Below, piece by piece: positions 25,661-34,101 of a DNA stretch of 64,000 nucleotides. A program made the translations under genes and the position numbers. The stretch's first letter is position 1; every line of letters begins with the position of its first letter. The stretch is from PALSA-129 sp050014595 (GTDB taxonomy: Bacteria > Acidobacteriota > Terriglobia > Bryobacterales > Bryobacteraceae): NCBI GenBank assembly GCA_050014595.1, contig JBEKDA010000006.1:73182-137181 (forward strand). Reading direction: 5' to 3'. The notes beneath the pieces were generated by a model, which saw nothing but the letters and a program-made list of their open reading frames with translations, was not told the origin of the DNA and ran no database searches.

Positions 25661-26128
25661 TCATCGCTTCTTGTCGTCGCAGGACGGGGCTGGAGGTTCC
25701 ACCGTCGCTGTGGGCGCCGTCTGGAGCGAAGACAGCGGGATCGAGATTGCGTCGTGGGGGTCCGCGTGTTGCACGTTCACTAGCGGAATGGCGCACACCC
25801 GCGCCGGTGCAATCGCCGTTCCGGACTTGGCGAATGCGGCGCCAAGCATGAGGCTCGGCGCTCGCAATTTGCGGTTCTTGGCCGCACCAATCAAAGGCTG
25901 GGAGGGCTGCCAGTCCTTGAAACTCGGAGCCTGGTCCGCATCGCTTTGTTTCGTCACCGGCAAAGTCGGTGTCTGCGCAAAAAGCATGCCCCCACTCAAA
26001 GGCTGAGAGTACTGCCAGCTATTGGAACCCGGAGCCTGGCTCGGGTCTCTTTGTTCCGTCACCGGCGCAGTGGGCGTCTGCGCAAACAGCATGCCCCCAA
26101 GGAGCACCACAAGCATCAAGAGCCGCAT
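25661..26128 (-). CDS. secreted hypothetical protein with a 35-residue tandem duplication
   Basis: This 155-residue protein starts with a signal peptide (MRLLMLVVLLGGMLFAQTPT). Residues 11-45 and 46-80 are near copies: GGMLFAQTPTAPVTEQ against GGMLFAQTPTLPVTKQ, each ending SQPLS or SQPLI. The repeated unit therefore includes the end of the signal peptide. The C-terminal half (about 85-155) has no repeats and ends in PPAPSCDDKKR. I do not recognise a family. It lies about 100 bases upstream of trxB on the same strand. Just downstream (about 25600-25660) is a GCGGAGGCGCCGAGGCACGG stretch typical of dispersed repeats in several phyla. Confidence 0.6.
   Translation of the reverse strand: MRLLMLVVLLGGMLFAQTPTAPVTEQRDPSQAPGSNSWQYSQPLSGGMLFAQTPTLPVTKQSDADQAPSFKDWQPSQPLIGAAKNRKLRAPSLMLGAAFAKSGTAIAPARVCAIPLVNVQHADPHDAISIPLSSLQTAPTATVEPPAPSCDDKKR
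25889..26098 (-). repeat. 105-bp tandem duplication inside the secreted hypothetical gene
   Basis: Two consecutive 105-base units (25994-26098 and 25889-25993) encode the 35-residue duplication. The period is a multiple of three, so the frame is kept. The divergence between the copies is modest, implying a fairly recent slip or recombination event. Confidence 0.75.
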
Positions 26129-26209
26129 GACTCCTCCTATCGGAGATTATATATCCAGAGTTCAACAACGCTCGTGGGGCTTACGCTGGGGCCCGAGGTG
26201 CATGGTGCA

Positions 26210-26668
26210 TCAGAAGAAGAAATCGCGCAAGCGGCGCAGCGGAGACCGGGCCTCGGCGGCAGGCGGCGGTTCTCCGGCGGCGCCCGGCCGGCCGGAGGCT
26301 TCGGCCAGCAGGATCAGCGTTTCGAACGCCAGCGCCCGTTCCGTACGCGAGATGGCGGAGCTGTAGCGATCCTGCGGAGCGAACTGGCCCAGAGCGGAGT
26401 GCAGCAGGCCGGTCCAGGGATCGCGGATGCCGTATTTGAAGCACAAGCCGCGGGCGCGGGGGAGCATGGCGGCCAAGCGGGTGCGCGCGGCGTCGTAATC
26501 GCGCTGCTGTCCCTCGAGATCGGAAGAAGGCTTGCCGGAGGGATCGGCGAGGCGGTAATACTTGCGATAGGCGATCTCCCACTCGTCGACGGCGCGGAAG
26601 AACTGCTCGGCCGCCCGGCGCAGCGCAGCGATGAATTCGGCTTCGGAAACGGGCAACGGGGAATCCAT
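26210..26668 (-). CDS. hypothetical cytoplasmic protein (152 aa) in operon with thiS
   Basis: The protein starts at the ATG at 26668 (MDSPLPVSEAEFIAALRRAA), is mainly alpha-helical and charged, and lacks a signal peptide or membrane segments. A Tyr-rich segment (EWEIAYRKYYRLADPSG) and a motif GLCFKYGIRDPWTGLLH are the most distinctive parts; the C-terminus is Pro/Ala/Arg-rich. I do not recognise the family. It starts 10 bases downstream of the thiS stop, so the two form one unit. It may act with the ThiS-like carrier, but nothing in the sequence shows it. Confidence 0.6.
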   Translation of the reverse strand: MDSPLPVSEAEFIAALRRAAEQFFRAVDEWEIAYRKYYRLADPSGKPSSDLEGQQRDYDAARTRLAAMLPRARGLCFKYGIRDPWTGLLHSALGQFAPQDRYSSAISRTERALAFETLILLAEASGRPGAAGEPPPAAEARSPLRRLRDFFF

Positions 26669-26678
26669 GGGGATGAGG

Positions 26679-26885
26679 TTAGCCGCCGCCGACGAACTGC
26701 ACGATTTCGATTTCCGAACCGGACTCCAGAACCGTGTCGGGCCAGTGAGGCTGCTTGACGATGCGGCGGTCCAGTTCGACGGCCACACGCGCGGGGTCCA
26801 GATCCAACTGGCGGAGAAGGCCGAGGATGGTCTGACCCTGGGGGGTGGACTGCGGCTCGCCGTTCACCACGATGTGGATGGGCAT
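26679..26885 (-). CDS. thiS: ThiS-like sulfur carrier protein
   Basis: The 68-residue product is a beta-grasp (ubiquitin-like) carrier: MPIHIVVNGEPQSTPQGQTI, then LLRQLDLDPARVAVELDRRIV, and ending in EIVQFVGGG. The C-terminal Gly-Gly is adenylated and thiocarboxylated in the ThiS family. Length fits ThiS (about 65-70). It is a single gene with an unknown partner rather than thiG, thiF or thiE, so the role in thiamine synthesis is likely but not proven by context. The ATG at 26885 is chosen because the frame above it overlaps nuoA antisense. A minus-strand -10 box TATAAT (26913-26918) lies upstream. Confidence 0.85.
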   Translation of the reverse strand: MPIHIVVNGEPQSTPQGQTILGLLRQLDLDPARVAVELDRRIVKQPHWPDTVLESGSEIEIVQFVGGG

Positions 26886-26890
26886 GTTGG

Positions 26891-26920
26891 TTGACACCCT
26901 CGTTTTATACCAATTATAGT
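26891..26920 (+). promoter_or_regulatory. candidate promoter of the nuo operon, overlapping the thiS promoter
   Basis: TTGACA (26891-26896) and TATAGT (26915-26920), 18 bases apart, form a good sigma-70-type promoter for nuoA, with a start about 22 bases before the ATG. The same AT-rich core read on the other strand gives TATAAT (26913-26918) for thiS. The two divergent promoters thus share their -10 region. Confidence 0.6.
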
Positions 26921-26949
26921 CAGGTTTAGGTTTTTCTTCCCTAACAGGC

Positions 26950-27345
26950 ATGCCTACCTCACTGACGGAGACGTATTTTCCCGTTTTGGTCCAGGCTCTG
27001 GTCGCGATGGCGCTGGCGGCGGGACTGCTGACGGCGTCGTACCTGCTGGGCAAGCGGGTGCGCAACAAGGTAAAAGATATGCCGTATGAATCGGGCATTG
27101 TGCCGACTGGGGATGCGCGGCAACGATTCAGCGTGAAGTTTTACCTGGTGGCGATGCTCTTCATCCTGTTCGATATTGAGGCGATTTTCCTGTATCCGTG
27201 GGCGGTGGTGTTCCGCGATCTGGGGATGGCGGGATTCGTGGAAATGCTGATCTTCGTGGTTTTGATTCTTTCGGGGTTCTTCTATATCTGGAAGAAAGGG
27301 GCGCTGGACTGGTCGAAGCCGGAAGGCGCCGGCCGAAAGCCGTAA
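26950..27345 (+). CDS. nuoA: NADH-quinone oxidoreductase subunit A
   Basis: NuoA is a small membrane subunit of complex I near the quinone site. The 131-residue protein has three membrane segments (about 10-32, 65-88, 95-115) and the conserved loop MPYESGIVPTGDARQRFSVKFY between the first two. The KFYLVAMLFILFDIEAIFLYPWA segment holds the conserved acidic residues. It is the first gene of the operon and is followed after 10 bases by nuoC, with no nuoB between them. Confidence 0.96.
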   Translation: MPTSLTETYFPVLVQALVAMALAAGLLTASYLLGKRVRNKVKDMPYESGIVPTGDARQRFSVKFYLVAMLFILFDIEAIFLYPWAVVFRDLGMAGFVEMLIFVVLILSGFFYIWKKGALDWSKPEGAGRKP

Positions 27346-27355
27346 CAGGCTCGAA

Positions 27356-27829
27356 ATGCTACCCGACAGTTTGCGACAACATGCCACGGCGCTGTCCGTG
27401 GAGGCTTTCGACGGCGACGCCATCACCGGCGGCAACTGCGATCGCGGCGAGCTGACGATCGAGATCGCGGCGCCAAAGATCGGGAGCGTGTGCGGCTTCC
27501 TGAAATTCGACCAGGGATTCGCGCGCCTGAGCACGGTGACGGCGGTGGACCGGTATCCGGCGGAGCCGCGGTTCGAAGTGGTGTATCACCTGCACTCGGT
27601 GGAGCACAACCGGCGCGTGCGGTTGAAGTGCCGGGTGAGCGGGACGGAGCCCGCGATCGATTCGGTGACCTCGGTGTGGCGCAGCGCAAACTGGTACGAG
27701 CGGGAAGTCTTCGACCTCTTCGGCATCCAGTTCCGCAATCACCCCAACCTCAAGCGGATCATGATGCCGGACGATTGGGAAGGCCACCCGCTGCGCAAGG
27801 ACTATCCGGTGACGGGGTCGAGGGTCTAG
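27356..27829 (+). CDS. nuoC: NADH-quinone oxidoreductase subunit C
   Basis: The 157-residue product matches the 30-kDa subunit of complex I's peripheral arm. Landmarks are STVTAVDRYPAEPRFEVVYHLHS and the signature SVWRSANWYEREVFDLFGIQF, ending HPLRKDYPV. It is separate from nuoD, not fused. It starts 10 bases after nuoA and is followed by nuoD within 4 bases. Confidence 0.95.
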   Translation: MLPDSLRQHATALSVEAFDGDAITGGNCDRGELTIEIAAPKIGSVCGFLKFDQGFARLSTVTAVDRYPAEPRFEVVYHLHSVEHNRRVRLKCRVSGTEPAIDSVTSVWRSANWYEREVFDLFGIQFRNHPNLKRIMMPDDWEGHPLRKDYPVTGSRV

Positions 27830-27832
27830 ACG

Positions 27833-29062
27833 ATGGGCGATCAGCCGAATCCGCAACAGACGGTGGCGGTGGCGGAAGAGGAAAAACCGCGGACCGGCTC
27901 GCGGCGCATGGTCCTGAACATGGGGCCCCAACATCCTTCGACCCACGGCGTGCTGCGGTTGGTGCTGGAGCTGGACGGCGAAATCATCGTGAAGTGCGAG
28001 CCCGAGCTGGGCTACCTGCACACGGGGATCGAAAAGGAATTCGAGGTTAAGAACTACCAGCAGGCTGTGACGCTGACGGACCGCGTGGATTACCTGGCGC
28101 CGCTCTCCAACAATCTGGGCTACTGCTTGGCGGTGGAGAAGCTGCTGGGTCTGGAGATTCCGCCGAAAGCGCAATGGATGCGCGTGATGCTGACGGAATT
28201 GACGCGGCTGAACAGTCACCTGGTGTGGCTGGGAACGCATGCGCTGGATATCGGCGCGATGACCGTGTTCCTGTATTGCTTCCGCGAGCGCGAAGACATC
28301 CTGCGGATTTTCGAGATGTTTTCCGGGCAGCGGATGATGACGAGTTATTTCCGCATCGGCGGGCTCGCGCTCGATCCGCCGCGAGGCTGGCACGAGCGGG
28401 TGAAGAAATTCATCGACACCTTTCCCAGCCGGGTGGACGAGTACGAGAACCTGCTCACCAGCAACCGCATCTGGATGGGGCGCACGCAGGGAGTTGGCCG
28501 GATTTCGCTCGAGGACATGCTGGACTTGGGCGTGACCGGGCCCATGCTGCGCGCGGCCGGGTTGAAGATCGACGCGCGCAAGGACGAGCCGTACTCGAGT
28601 TACGAGAAATTCGATTTCGAAGTGCCGGTGCGCACGGAAAACGACGTTTTCGCGCGCTACCTGGTGCGGCTCGAGGAGATGCGGCAAAGCGCGAAGATTG
28701 TGCGGCAGGCCATGGACGGCATGCCGGAGGGGCCGTGGAAGGCCGACGACCAACACGTGGTGCTGCCGGATCGGGAAAAGATGAAGACGCAGATGGAGGC
28801 GCTCATCTACCACTTCAAAATTGTGACGGAAGGGTTCCGCGTGCCGGCCGGCGAAGTCTACCAGGTGATTGAATCGCCGCGCGGCGAGCTGGGATTCTAC
28901 GCGGTGAGCGATGGGACGGCGCACCCGTTCCGCGTGCACATGCGGACACCGAGCTTCGGCAATTTGCAGGCGACCTCGGTGATGGTGGAAGGGACGCTGA
29001 TCGCCGATGTGATCGCGGCGATCGGCAGCATGGATTTTGTGCTGGGGGATACGGACCGGTAG
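27833..29062 (+). CDS. nuoD: NADH-quinone oxidoreductase subunit D
   Basis: NuoD (49-kDa type, 409 residues) forms part of the quinone-binding cavity and contacts NuoB. Family motifs are MGPQHPSTHGVLRLVLELDG near residue 31, LGYLHTGIEKEFE, YLAPLSNNLGYCLAVEKLLG, and the C-terminal RAPSFGNL-like MRTPSFGNLQATSVMVEG followed by DTDR*. Length is typical. It is close to nuoC and precedes nuoE by 11 bases. Confidence 0.97.
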   Translation: MGDQPNPQQTVAVAEEEKPRTGSRRMVLNMGPQHPSTHGVLRLVLELDGEIIVKCEPELGYLHTGIEKEFEVKNYQQAVTLTDRVDYLAPLSNNLGYCLAVEKLLGLEIPPKAQWMRVMLTELTRLNSHLVWLGTHALDIGAMTVFLYCFREREDILRIFEMFSGQRMMTSYFRIGGLALDPPRGWHERVKKFIDTFPSRVDEYENLLTSNRIWMGRTQGVGRISLEDMLDLGVTGPMLRAAGLKIDARKDEPYSSYEKFDFEVPVRTENDVFARYLVRLEEMRQSAKIVRQAMDGMPEGPWKADDQHVVLPDREKMKTQMEALIYHFKIVTEGFRVPAGEVYQVIESPRGELGFYAVSDGTAHPFRVHMRTPSFGNLQATSVMVEGTLIADVIAAIGSMDFVLGDTDR

Positions 29063-29073
29063 GTCGCGGGCAA

Positions 29074-29556
29074 ATGACTTTTTCTCCACAACTCGAAGCG
29101 CGGTTCGCGAAGCTTCTGACGAGCTACCCGCCGGGGCGGCAGCGGTCGGCGATGATTCCTATGCTGCTGTACGCGCAGGATGAGCTGGGGCATGTTTCCG
29201 ATGAATTGATCGAGGAAGTGGCCAGGCGGGTGGGCGTGAGCACGTTGCAGGTGAACGAAGTGCTCTCGTATTACTCGATGCTGCACCGCAAGCCGCTGGG
29301 GAAATTCCACGTGCAGGTGTGCACCAATATCAGTTGCCTGCTGCACGACGGCGATAAGCTCTACGAACACGCGTGCAAGAAATTGGGGATCGGGCACAAG
29401 GAAGTGACGGCGGATGGCCAGATCTCGATCGAAGAAGTGGAGTGCATGGGGGCGTGCTCGTGGGCGCCGGCCGTGCAGGTGAATTACGATTTCCACCATT
29501 TTGTAACGCCGGAGAAGCTGGACGAGCTTCTGGACGGCCTGAGGAAGAAGCCATAG
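29074..29556 (+). CDS. nuoE: NADH-quinone oxidoreductase subunit E ([2Fe-2S])
   Basis: The 160-residue thioredoxin-like subunit of the NADH module has four cluster-binding cysteines in the usual pattern: CTNISCLL in the first pair and CMGACSWAPAVQVN in the second. The N-terminal part (YPPGRQRSAMIPMLLYAQDE) is the conserved helical region. It works with NuoF and NuoG in the peripheral arm. The spacing to nuoF is 3 bases. Confidence 0.96.
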   Translation: MTFSPQLEARFAKLLTSYPPGRQRSAMIPMLLYAQDELGHVSDELIEEVARRVGVSTLQVNEVLSYYSMLHRKPLGKFHVQVCTNISCLLHDGDKLYEHACKKLGIGHKEVTADGQISIEEVECMGACSWAPAVQVNYDFHHFVTPEKLDELLDGLRKKP

Positions 29557-29559
29557 CGC

Positions 29560-30873
29560 ATGCTGTACAACCACCCCAGCCCGCTTGAGACGAAAGTGCT
29601 GACGCGCCGTTTCGGAATGGCAAATTCGGCGTCGATCGAGACGTACCTGGCCACCGAAGGGTACCAGGCGTTTCGCAAGGCGGCGGGCATGAAGCCGGAA
29701 GAGATCATCGACGAGATGAAGGCGTCCAACCTGCGGGGGCGCGGCGGCGCGGGGTTTCCGGCGGGGATGAAGTGGAGCTTCGTGCCGCGGACGTCGCCCA
29801 AGCCGAAGTACATCGTGGTGAACGCCGACGAAAGCGAACCGGGGACCTGCAAAGACCGCGTGCTGATCGAGAACGACCCGCACCAGTTGATCGAAGGCGT
29901 GCTGATCGCCGGTCTCGCGGTGGATGCGCACGCCGGCTACATCTACGTGCGCGGCGAGTATCGCTACCTGATCGAAGTCCTGGAAAAGGCCATCGCGGAA
30001 GCGTACGAAAAAGGCTGGCTGGGGAAGAAGATCCAGGGCACGGGTTTCGATTTCGATTTGTACGCGCACACGGGCGCGGGGGCCTACGAGTGCGGCGAGG
30101 AATCGGCGCTGCTGGAATCGCTCGAAGGCAAGCGCGGGATTCCGCGCATCCGGCCGCCGTTTCCGGCGGTGGTGGGCGCGTTTCAATGTCCGACCGTGCT
30201 GAACAACGTGGAGACGTACTGCGCGGTGCCGGCAATTCTGCGCGATGGGGGCGCGGCGTTCGCGGCGCTGGGAGTGGCGAAGGCGGGCGGGACGAAAATG
30301 ACCTGCCTGACGGGGCACGTCAACAAGCCGGGCGTGTACGAACTGAAACTGGGATTCCCGGTGAAGCAGATGATCGAGGAAGTGGGCGGCGGAATCCGGC
30401 TCGGCAGGAAGTTGAAGGCATTCATACCGGGCGGTTCGTCCTGCCCCGTGCTGACGGCCGAGGAACTGGAAGGCGCCACCATGGATTACGATTCCATGGC
30501 ACAGCGCAAGACCATGCTGGGATCGGGCGGCGTGATCGTCATGGACGATCACACCTGCATGGTGAAGGCGGCGCTGCGGATCATGCGGTTTTACGCGCAT
30601 GAAAGCTGCGGCTGGTGCATTCCGTGCCGCGAAGGCACCACCTGGCTGAAGAAAATTCTGGAGCGGTTCCATGGCGGCGGCGGGACGCGCACGGACATCG
30701 ACCTGATCGGTGACATCGCCAGGAATATGCTGGGACGGACATTTTGCCCGCTGGGGGATGCGGCGGCCCTGCCGACGATTTCGATTGTGGAGAAGTTCCG
30801 GGGAGAATTCGAAGATCACCTCAACGGCCAACCGTGCCCGTATGAGCACGAGAGCCAGGCGGTAACGGTTTAA
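29560..30873 (+). CDS. nuoF: NADH-quinone oxidoreductase subunit F (FMN, [4Fe-4S])
   Basis: NuoF (437 residues) oxidises NADH through FMN. It shows the glycine-rich NADH/FMN region LRGRGGAGFPAGMKWSF at about 60, NADESEPGTCKDR, and GAGAYECGEESALLESLEG. The [4Fe-4S] site is ESCGWCIPCREGT, with a fourth Cys in RTFCPLGD. An ATG at residue 20 (MANSAS) is an alternative start. It abuts nuoG with no gap. Confidence 0.97.
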   Translation: MLYNHPSPLETKVLTRRFGMANSASIETYLATEGYQAFRKAAGMKPEEIIDEMKASNLRGRGGAGFPAGMKWSFVPRTSPKPKYIVVNADESEPGTCKDRVLIENDPHQLIEGVLIAGLAVDAHAGYIYVRGEYRYLIEVLEKAIAEAYEKGWLGKKIQGTGFDFDLYAHTGAGAYECGEESALLESLEGKRGIPRIRPPFPAVVGAFQCPTVLNNVETYCAVPAILRDGGAAFAALGVAKAGGTKMTCLTGHVNKPGVYELKLGFPVKQMIEEVGGGIRLGRKLKAFIPGGSSCPVLTAEELEGATMDYDSMAQRKTMLGSGGVIVMDDHTCMVKAALRIMRFYAHESCGWCIPCREGTTWLKKILERFHGGGGTRTDIDLIGDIARNMLGRTFCPLGDAAALPTISIVEKFRGEFEDHLNGQPCPYEHESQAVTV

Positions 30874-32910
30874 ATGGCAGATCTGGTAAAGCTCGAAATC
30901 GACGGGAAGGCGGTGCAGGCGGCGCCCGGCACCCTGGTGATCGACGCGGCCAAGACGGTGGGGATCGGGATTCCGGCGTTCTGCTACTACGAGGGGCTAT
31001 CGCTGCAAGCGGCCTGCCGCATGTGCCTGGTGGAAGTGGAGAAGATGCCGAAGCTGATGACGGCGTGCACGCTGCCGGTGGCCGAGGGCATGGTGGTCCG
31101 GACGGAGACGCCGCAGGTGGCCACCGCGCGGAAATACATGCTGGAGTTTCTGCTGACCAATCATCCGCTGGATTGTCCGGTGTGCGACAAGGGCGGCGAG
31201 TGCGAGCTGCAGGACATGGTCTTCCGCTACGGCGCGGGCGAAAGCCGGTACACGGAAACCAAGGTCCATACGCCGGAGAAGCAGTTTTCGCCGGTGGTGT
31301 TCTTCGACGCGCCGCGCTGCATCCTGTGCTTCCGCTGCGTGCGCATTTGCGGTGAAGGGCTGGGTGTGGGCGCGCTGGGCGTGATCAACCGCGGAGTGGT
31401 ATCGGAGATCGCACCCAACCAGGGCGACCACCTGGAGTGCGACGAGTGCGGCGCCTGCATCGACATCTGCCCGGTGGGCGCGCTCACCAGCGGGGCTTAC
31501 CGCTACCAGACGCGCCCGTGGGAGATGACCCACGTCGGGACCATCTGCACGCACTGTGCGGACGGCTGCAAGACCACGCTGGGAACGCGCAACGACCGCA
31601 TCATCCGCGGGAACAATCGCGACCGGTCGGGCGTGAACGGCGAATTCCTGTGCATCAAAGGGCGGTACGGATTCGATTTCTACGATCACCCGGACCGGCT
31701 GCAGGCGCCGCTGGTGAGCATCAGCGGAAAGCTGGAAGAAGTTTCGTGGTCGCGGGCGTTGTGGGCGGTGGCGGCGCGGTTTAAGCAGGCCATCACGGAT
31801 GGCGGCAGCGTGGGCGTGATCGGCTCCAACCACACCACCAACGAAGAGAATTACTACCTGGCGAAATTTGCGCGCGAGGTGTTCAAGACCAACCACATCG
31901 ATCATCACCGCACCGGCGATGTGACCACGCTGCTGGATGCGTTGAGCGGCAAGAGCGGAAAGCTGGCGACGGTGGCGGACCTGTACGAGCGCAAGGCGGT
32001 GCTGGTGCTGGGCGCGGACCTGGCGCTGGAACACCCGCTGCTGGCTTACCAGATGCGCGCCAACTGGCGGCATCACAAGGCGCATATCTACGCGGTAACC
32101 GAAGGGCCGGTGCGAGAAGACCAGTACGCCGTCGCGAGCCTGCGCGGGCGCGATTACGAACGGCTGCGCGAGAAGCTGAAGGCGGAGCCGGAACTGGTAG
32201 TGGTGTTCGACGATTCGTATAAGGGCGACGATATCCGCAAGCTGGTGAAGTTTGGCGAGTCGCTGGGGATTCCGGTGCGCTACATCTGCCTGGTGGATGA
32301 TTCGAATTCGCGCGGCGCGCTGGACATGGGGCTGGTTCCGGGGCCGGGCGGGATGAGAATCCCGGAGATGCTGGCCGAGGAATTGAGCGTGCTGTGGGTG
32401 GTGGGGTCGAACCCGCTCAAGCCGGCGGCCGGCGGCCAACGGGCCAGGGACAGGAAGTGCGGCTTCCTGGTGGTTCAGGACATGTTCCTGACCGAAACCG
32501 CGCAGCAGGCGGACGTGGTTTTGCCGGCGGCGTGCGCCTACGAGAAGAACGGGACCATTACCAGCGTTTCGGGCGAAGTGCAGCTCTTAAAGCGGGCGAT
32601 CCGCACCATGGGCGCAAAACCGGACCTCGAGATCATGGGGTTCATTGCGCGCGAGATGGGGATGGCGGCCGCCCTGGGGCCGTGGACGCCGGAACGGGTG
32701 TTTGAGGAAATCCGCAGGAACATTCACGGGTACGAAATTTCGTTGCCCGCGATTGAGATGGGCGGCGCGGCGCAGACCATGCCGGTGAACGGGAGGATTC
32801 CCGTGGACGACCGGCCGGATCTGGTGCAATCCCGCCATAACGGCCTGTTCACGTCCGGCACGCTCGGGCGTTATTCTAAGGTTCTGAAATCAGTGGTGGA
32901 AAGTCGCTGA
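30874..32910 (+). CDS. nuoG: NADH-quinone oxidoreductase subunit G
   Basis: This 678-residue subunit carries several clusters. The N-terminal [2Fe-2S] domain has CYYEGLSLQAACRMCLVEVE. The His-Cys cluster is in HPLDCPVCDKGGECELQD. Two [4Fe-4S] sites are CILCFRCVRICGEG and CDECGACIDICPVGAL. A molybdopterin-oxidoreductase-like domain follows from CTHCADGCK onward, without molybdenum in the family. Length is in the range for short NuoG. It supplies electrons from NuoF toward NuoI, whose gene is not in this operon. Confidence 0.96.
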   Translation: MADLVKLEIDGKAVQAAPGTLVIDAAKTVGIGIPAFCYYEGLSLQAACRMCLVEVEKMPKLMTACTLPVAEGMVVRTETPQVATARKYMLEFLLTNHPLDCPVCDKGGECELQDMVFRYGAGESRYTETKVHTPEKQFSPVVFFDAPRCILCFRCVRICGEGLGVGALGVINRGVVSEIAPNQGDHLECDECGACIDICPVGALTSGAYRYQTRPWEMTHVGTICTHCADGCKTTLGTRNDRIIRGNNRDRSGVNGEFLCIKGRYGFDFYDHPDRLQAPLVSISGKLEEVSWSRALWAVAARFKQAITDGGSVGVIGSNHTTNEENYYLAKFAREVFKTNHIDHHRTGDVTTLLDALSGKSGKLATVADLYERKAVLVLGADLALEHPLLAYQMRANWRHHKAHIYAVTEGPVREDQYAVASLRGRDYERLREKLKAEPELVVVFDDSYKGDDIRKLVKFGESLGIPVRYICLVDDSNSRGALDMGLVPGPGGMRIPEMLAEELSVLWVVGSNPLKPAAGGQRARDRKCGFLVVQDMFLTETAQQADVVLPAACAYEKNGTITSVSGEVQLLKRAIRTMGAKPDLEIMGFIAREMGMAAALGPWTPERVFEEIRRNIHGYEISLPAIEMGGAAQTMPVNGRIPVDDRPDLVQSRHNGLFTSGTLGRYSKVLKSVVESR

Positions 32911-32918
32911 GCCGCTCC

Positions 32919-34100
32919 ATGGATTCCTTCATCGTCATCAGCCTGATTAAGGTAGCGGTGGTTTTTGCGGTGCTGCTGACCACGCTGGCTTACCTGCAAT
33001 GGGTGGAGCGGAAAGTGATCGCGCACATCCAGGTGCGTCCGGGGCCGTACCGCGTGGGGCCTCACGGCCTGCTGCAACCGGTCGCCGACATCGTCAAACT
33101 GCTCACCAAGGAAGACCTGGTGCCGACCTACGTGAACAAGCCGCTGTATCTGTTGGCGCCGTTTCTGGCCATGACCATGGCGCTGCTTTCGATTTCGGTG
33201 ATTCCGTTTGGCCCGCAGATCCAGGTGGCGGGCTATCAGACGTACATGCAGCTCACGGACTTGAATATTGGCGTGCTGTTCGTGCTGGCGGTGTCGTCGA
33301 TGGGAGTGTACGGAATCGCGCTGGCCGGCTGGTCGTCGAATAACAAGTACGCGCTGCTGGGCGGGTTGCGCAGCTCGGCGCAGATGATCAGCTACGAGCT
33401 GCCGATGTCGCTGGCCATCGCCGCGCCGCTGCTGATCTCGAACACCTTGAGTCTCCGCAGACTGGTGGAAAAGCAGGCGGGCGGCATCTGGAACTGGAAC
33501 GTGCTGCATGGGCCGTTTCCGCAGATTGTCAGCTTCATCATCTTCTTGATTGCGGCGTTCGCGGAGACCAACCGCATTCCGTTCGATTTGCCGGAAGCCG
33601 AGAACGAACTGGTGGCGGGCTTCCATACCGAGTACAGCTCGATGAAGTTCGCGTCGTTCTTCATGTCGGAATACGCCAACATGATCACGGTAAGCTGCAT
33701 GGCCACGCTGCTGTTTCTGGGCGGCTGGGTGGCGCCGTGGCCGGCCGAATACGGATCGAGCTACGTGCCGGCGGCGATCTTCGTTTTGGCGGGGCTGGTA
33801 GCGCTGTATCACGGGTTCCACCCGGCGCGGCGGCGCGACGGATACACGCTGCCGGTCTTCGGCGTGCTGTTCTTGATTGCAGCGGCGGTTTTCCTGCTGC
33901 CGATGGTGCAAAGCTGGCTGATTCCGCTGTTCTGGTTTTGCGCCAAGACGGGCGGGATTCTTTTCGGCTTCATGTGGATTCGCGGGACGCTGCCTCGCTT
34001 CCGCTACGACCAACTGATGGGCTTCACGTGGAAGTTCCTTTTCCCGGTGGCCATGCTGAACCTGCTGGTGACCGGTTTTCTGGTGGCTTTGAGATCCTGA
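32919..34100 (+). CDS. nuoH: NADH-quinone oxidoreductase subunit H
   Basis: NuoH (ND1-like, 393 residues) sits at the membrane/peripheral junction and lines the quinone tunnel. It has about nine membrane segments, with the signatures VERKVIAHIQVRPGPYRVGPHGLLQPVAD near residue 28 and AETNRIPFDLPEAENELVAGFHTEYSSMKF near 210. It is followed by nuoJ after one base; nuoI, which usually sits here, is missing. Confidence 0.96.
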   Translation: MDSFIVISLIKVAVVFAVLLTTLAYLQWVERKVIAHIQVRPGPYRVGPHGLLQPVADIVKLLTKEDLVPTYVNKPLYLLAPFLAMTMALLSISVIPFGPQIQVAGYQTYMQLTDLNIGVLFVLAVSSMGVYGIALAGWSSNNKYALLGGLRSSAQMISYELPMSLAIAAPLLISNTLSLRRLVEKQAGGIWNWNVLHGPFPQIVSFIIFLIAAFAETNRIPFDLPEAENELVAGFHTEYSSMKFASFFMSEYANMITVSCMATLLFLGGWVAPWPAEYGSSYVPAAIFVLAGLVALYHGFHPARRRDGYTLPVFGVLFLIAAAVFLLPMVQSWLIPLFWFCAKTGGILFGFMWIRGTLPRFRYDQLMGFTWKFLFPVAMLNLLVTGFLVALRS

Positions 34101-34101
34101 C

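Noticed and set aside
27359..29089. 576-codon minus-strand frame antisense to nuoC and nuoD
   Set aside because: Both nuo genes are certain and this frame is His/Arg-rich without domains.
28897..30849. 650-codon minus-strand frame antisense to nuoE and nuoF
   Set aside because: Same reason: antisense to unmistakable complex I genes.
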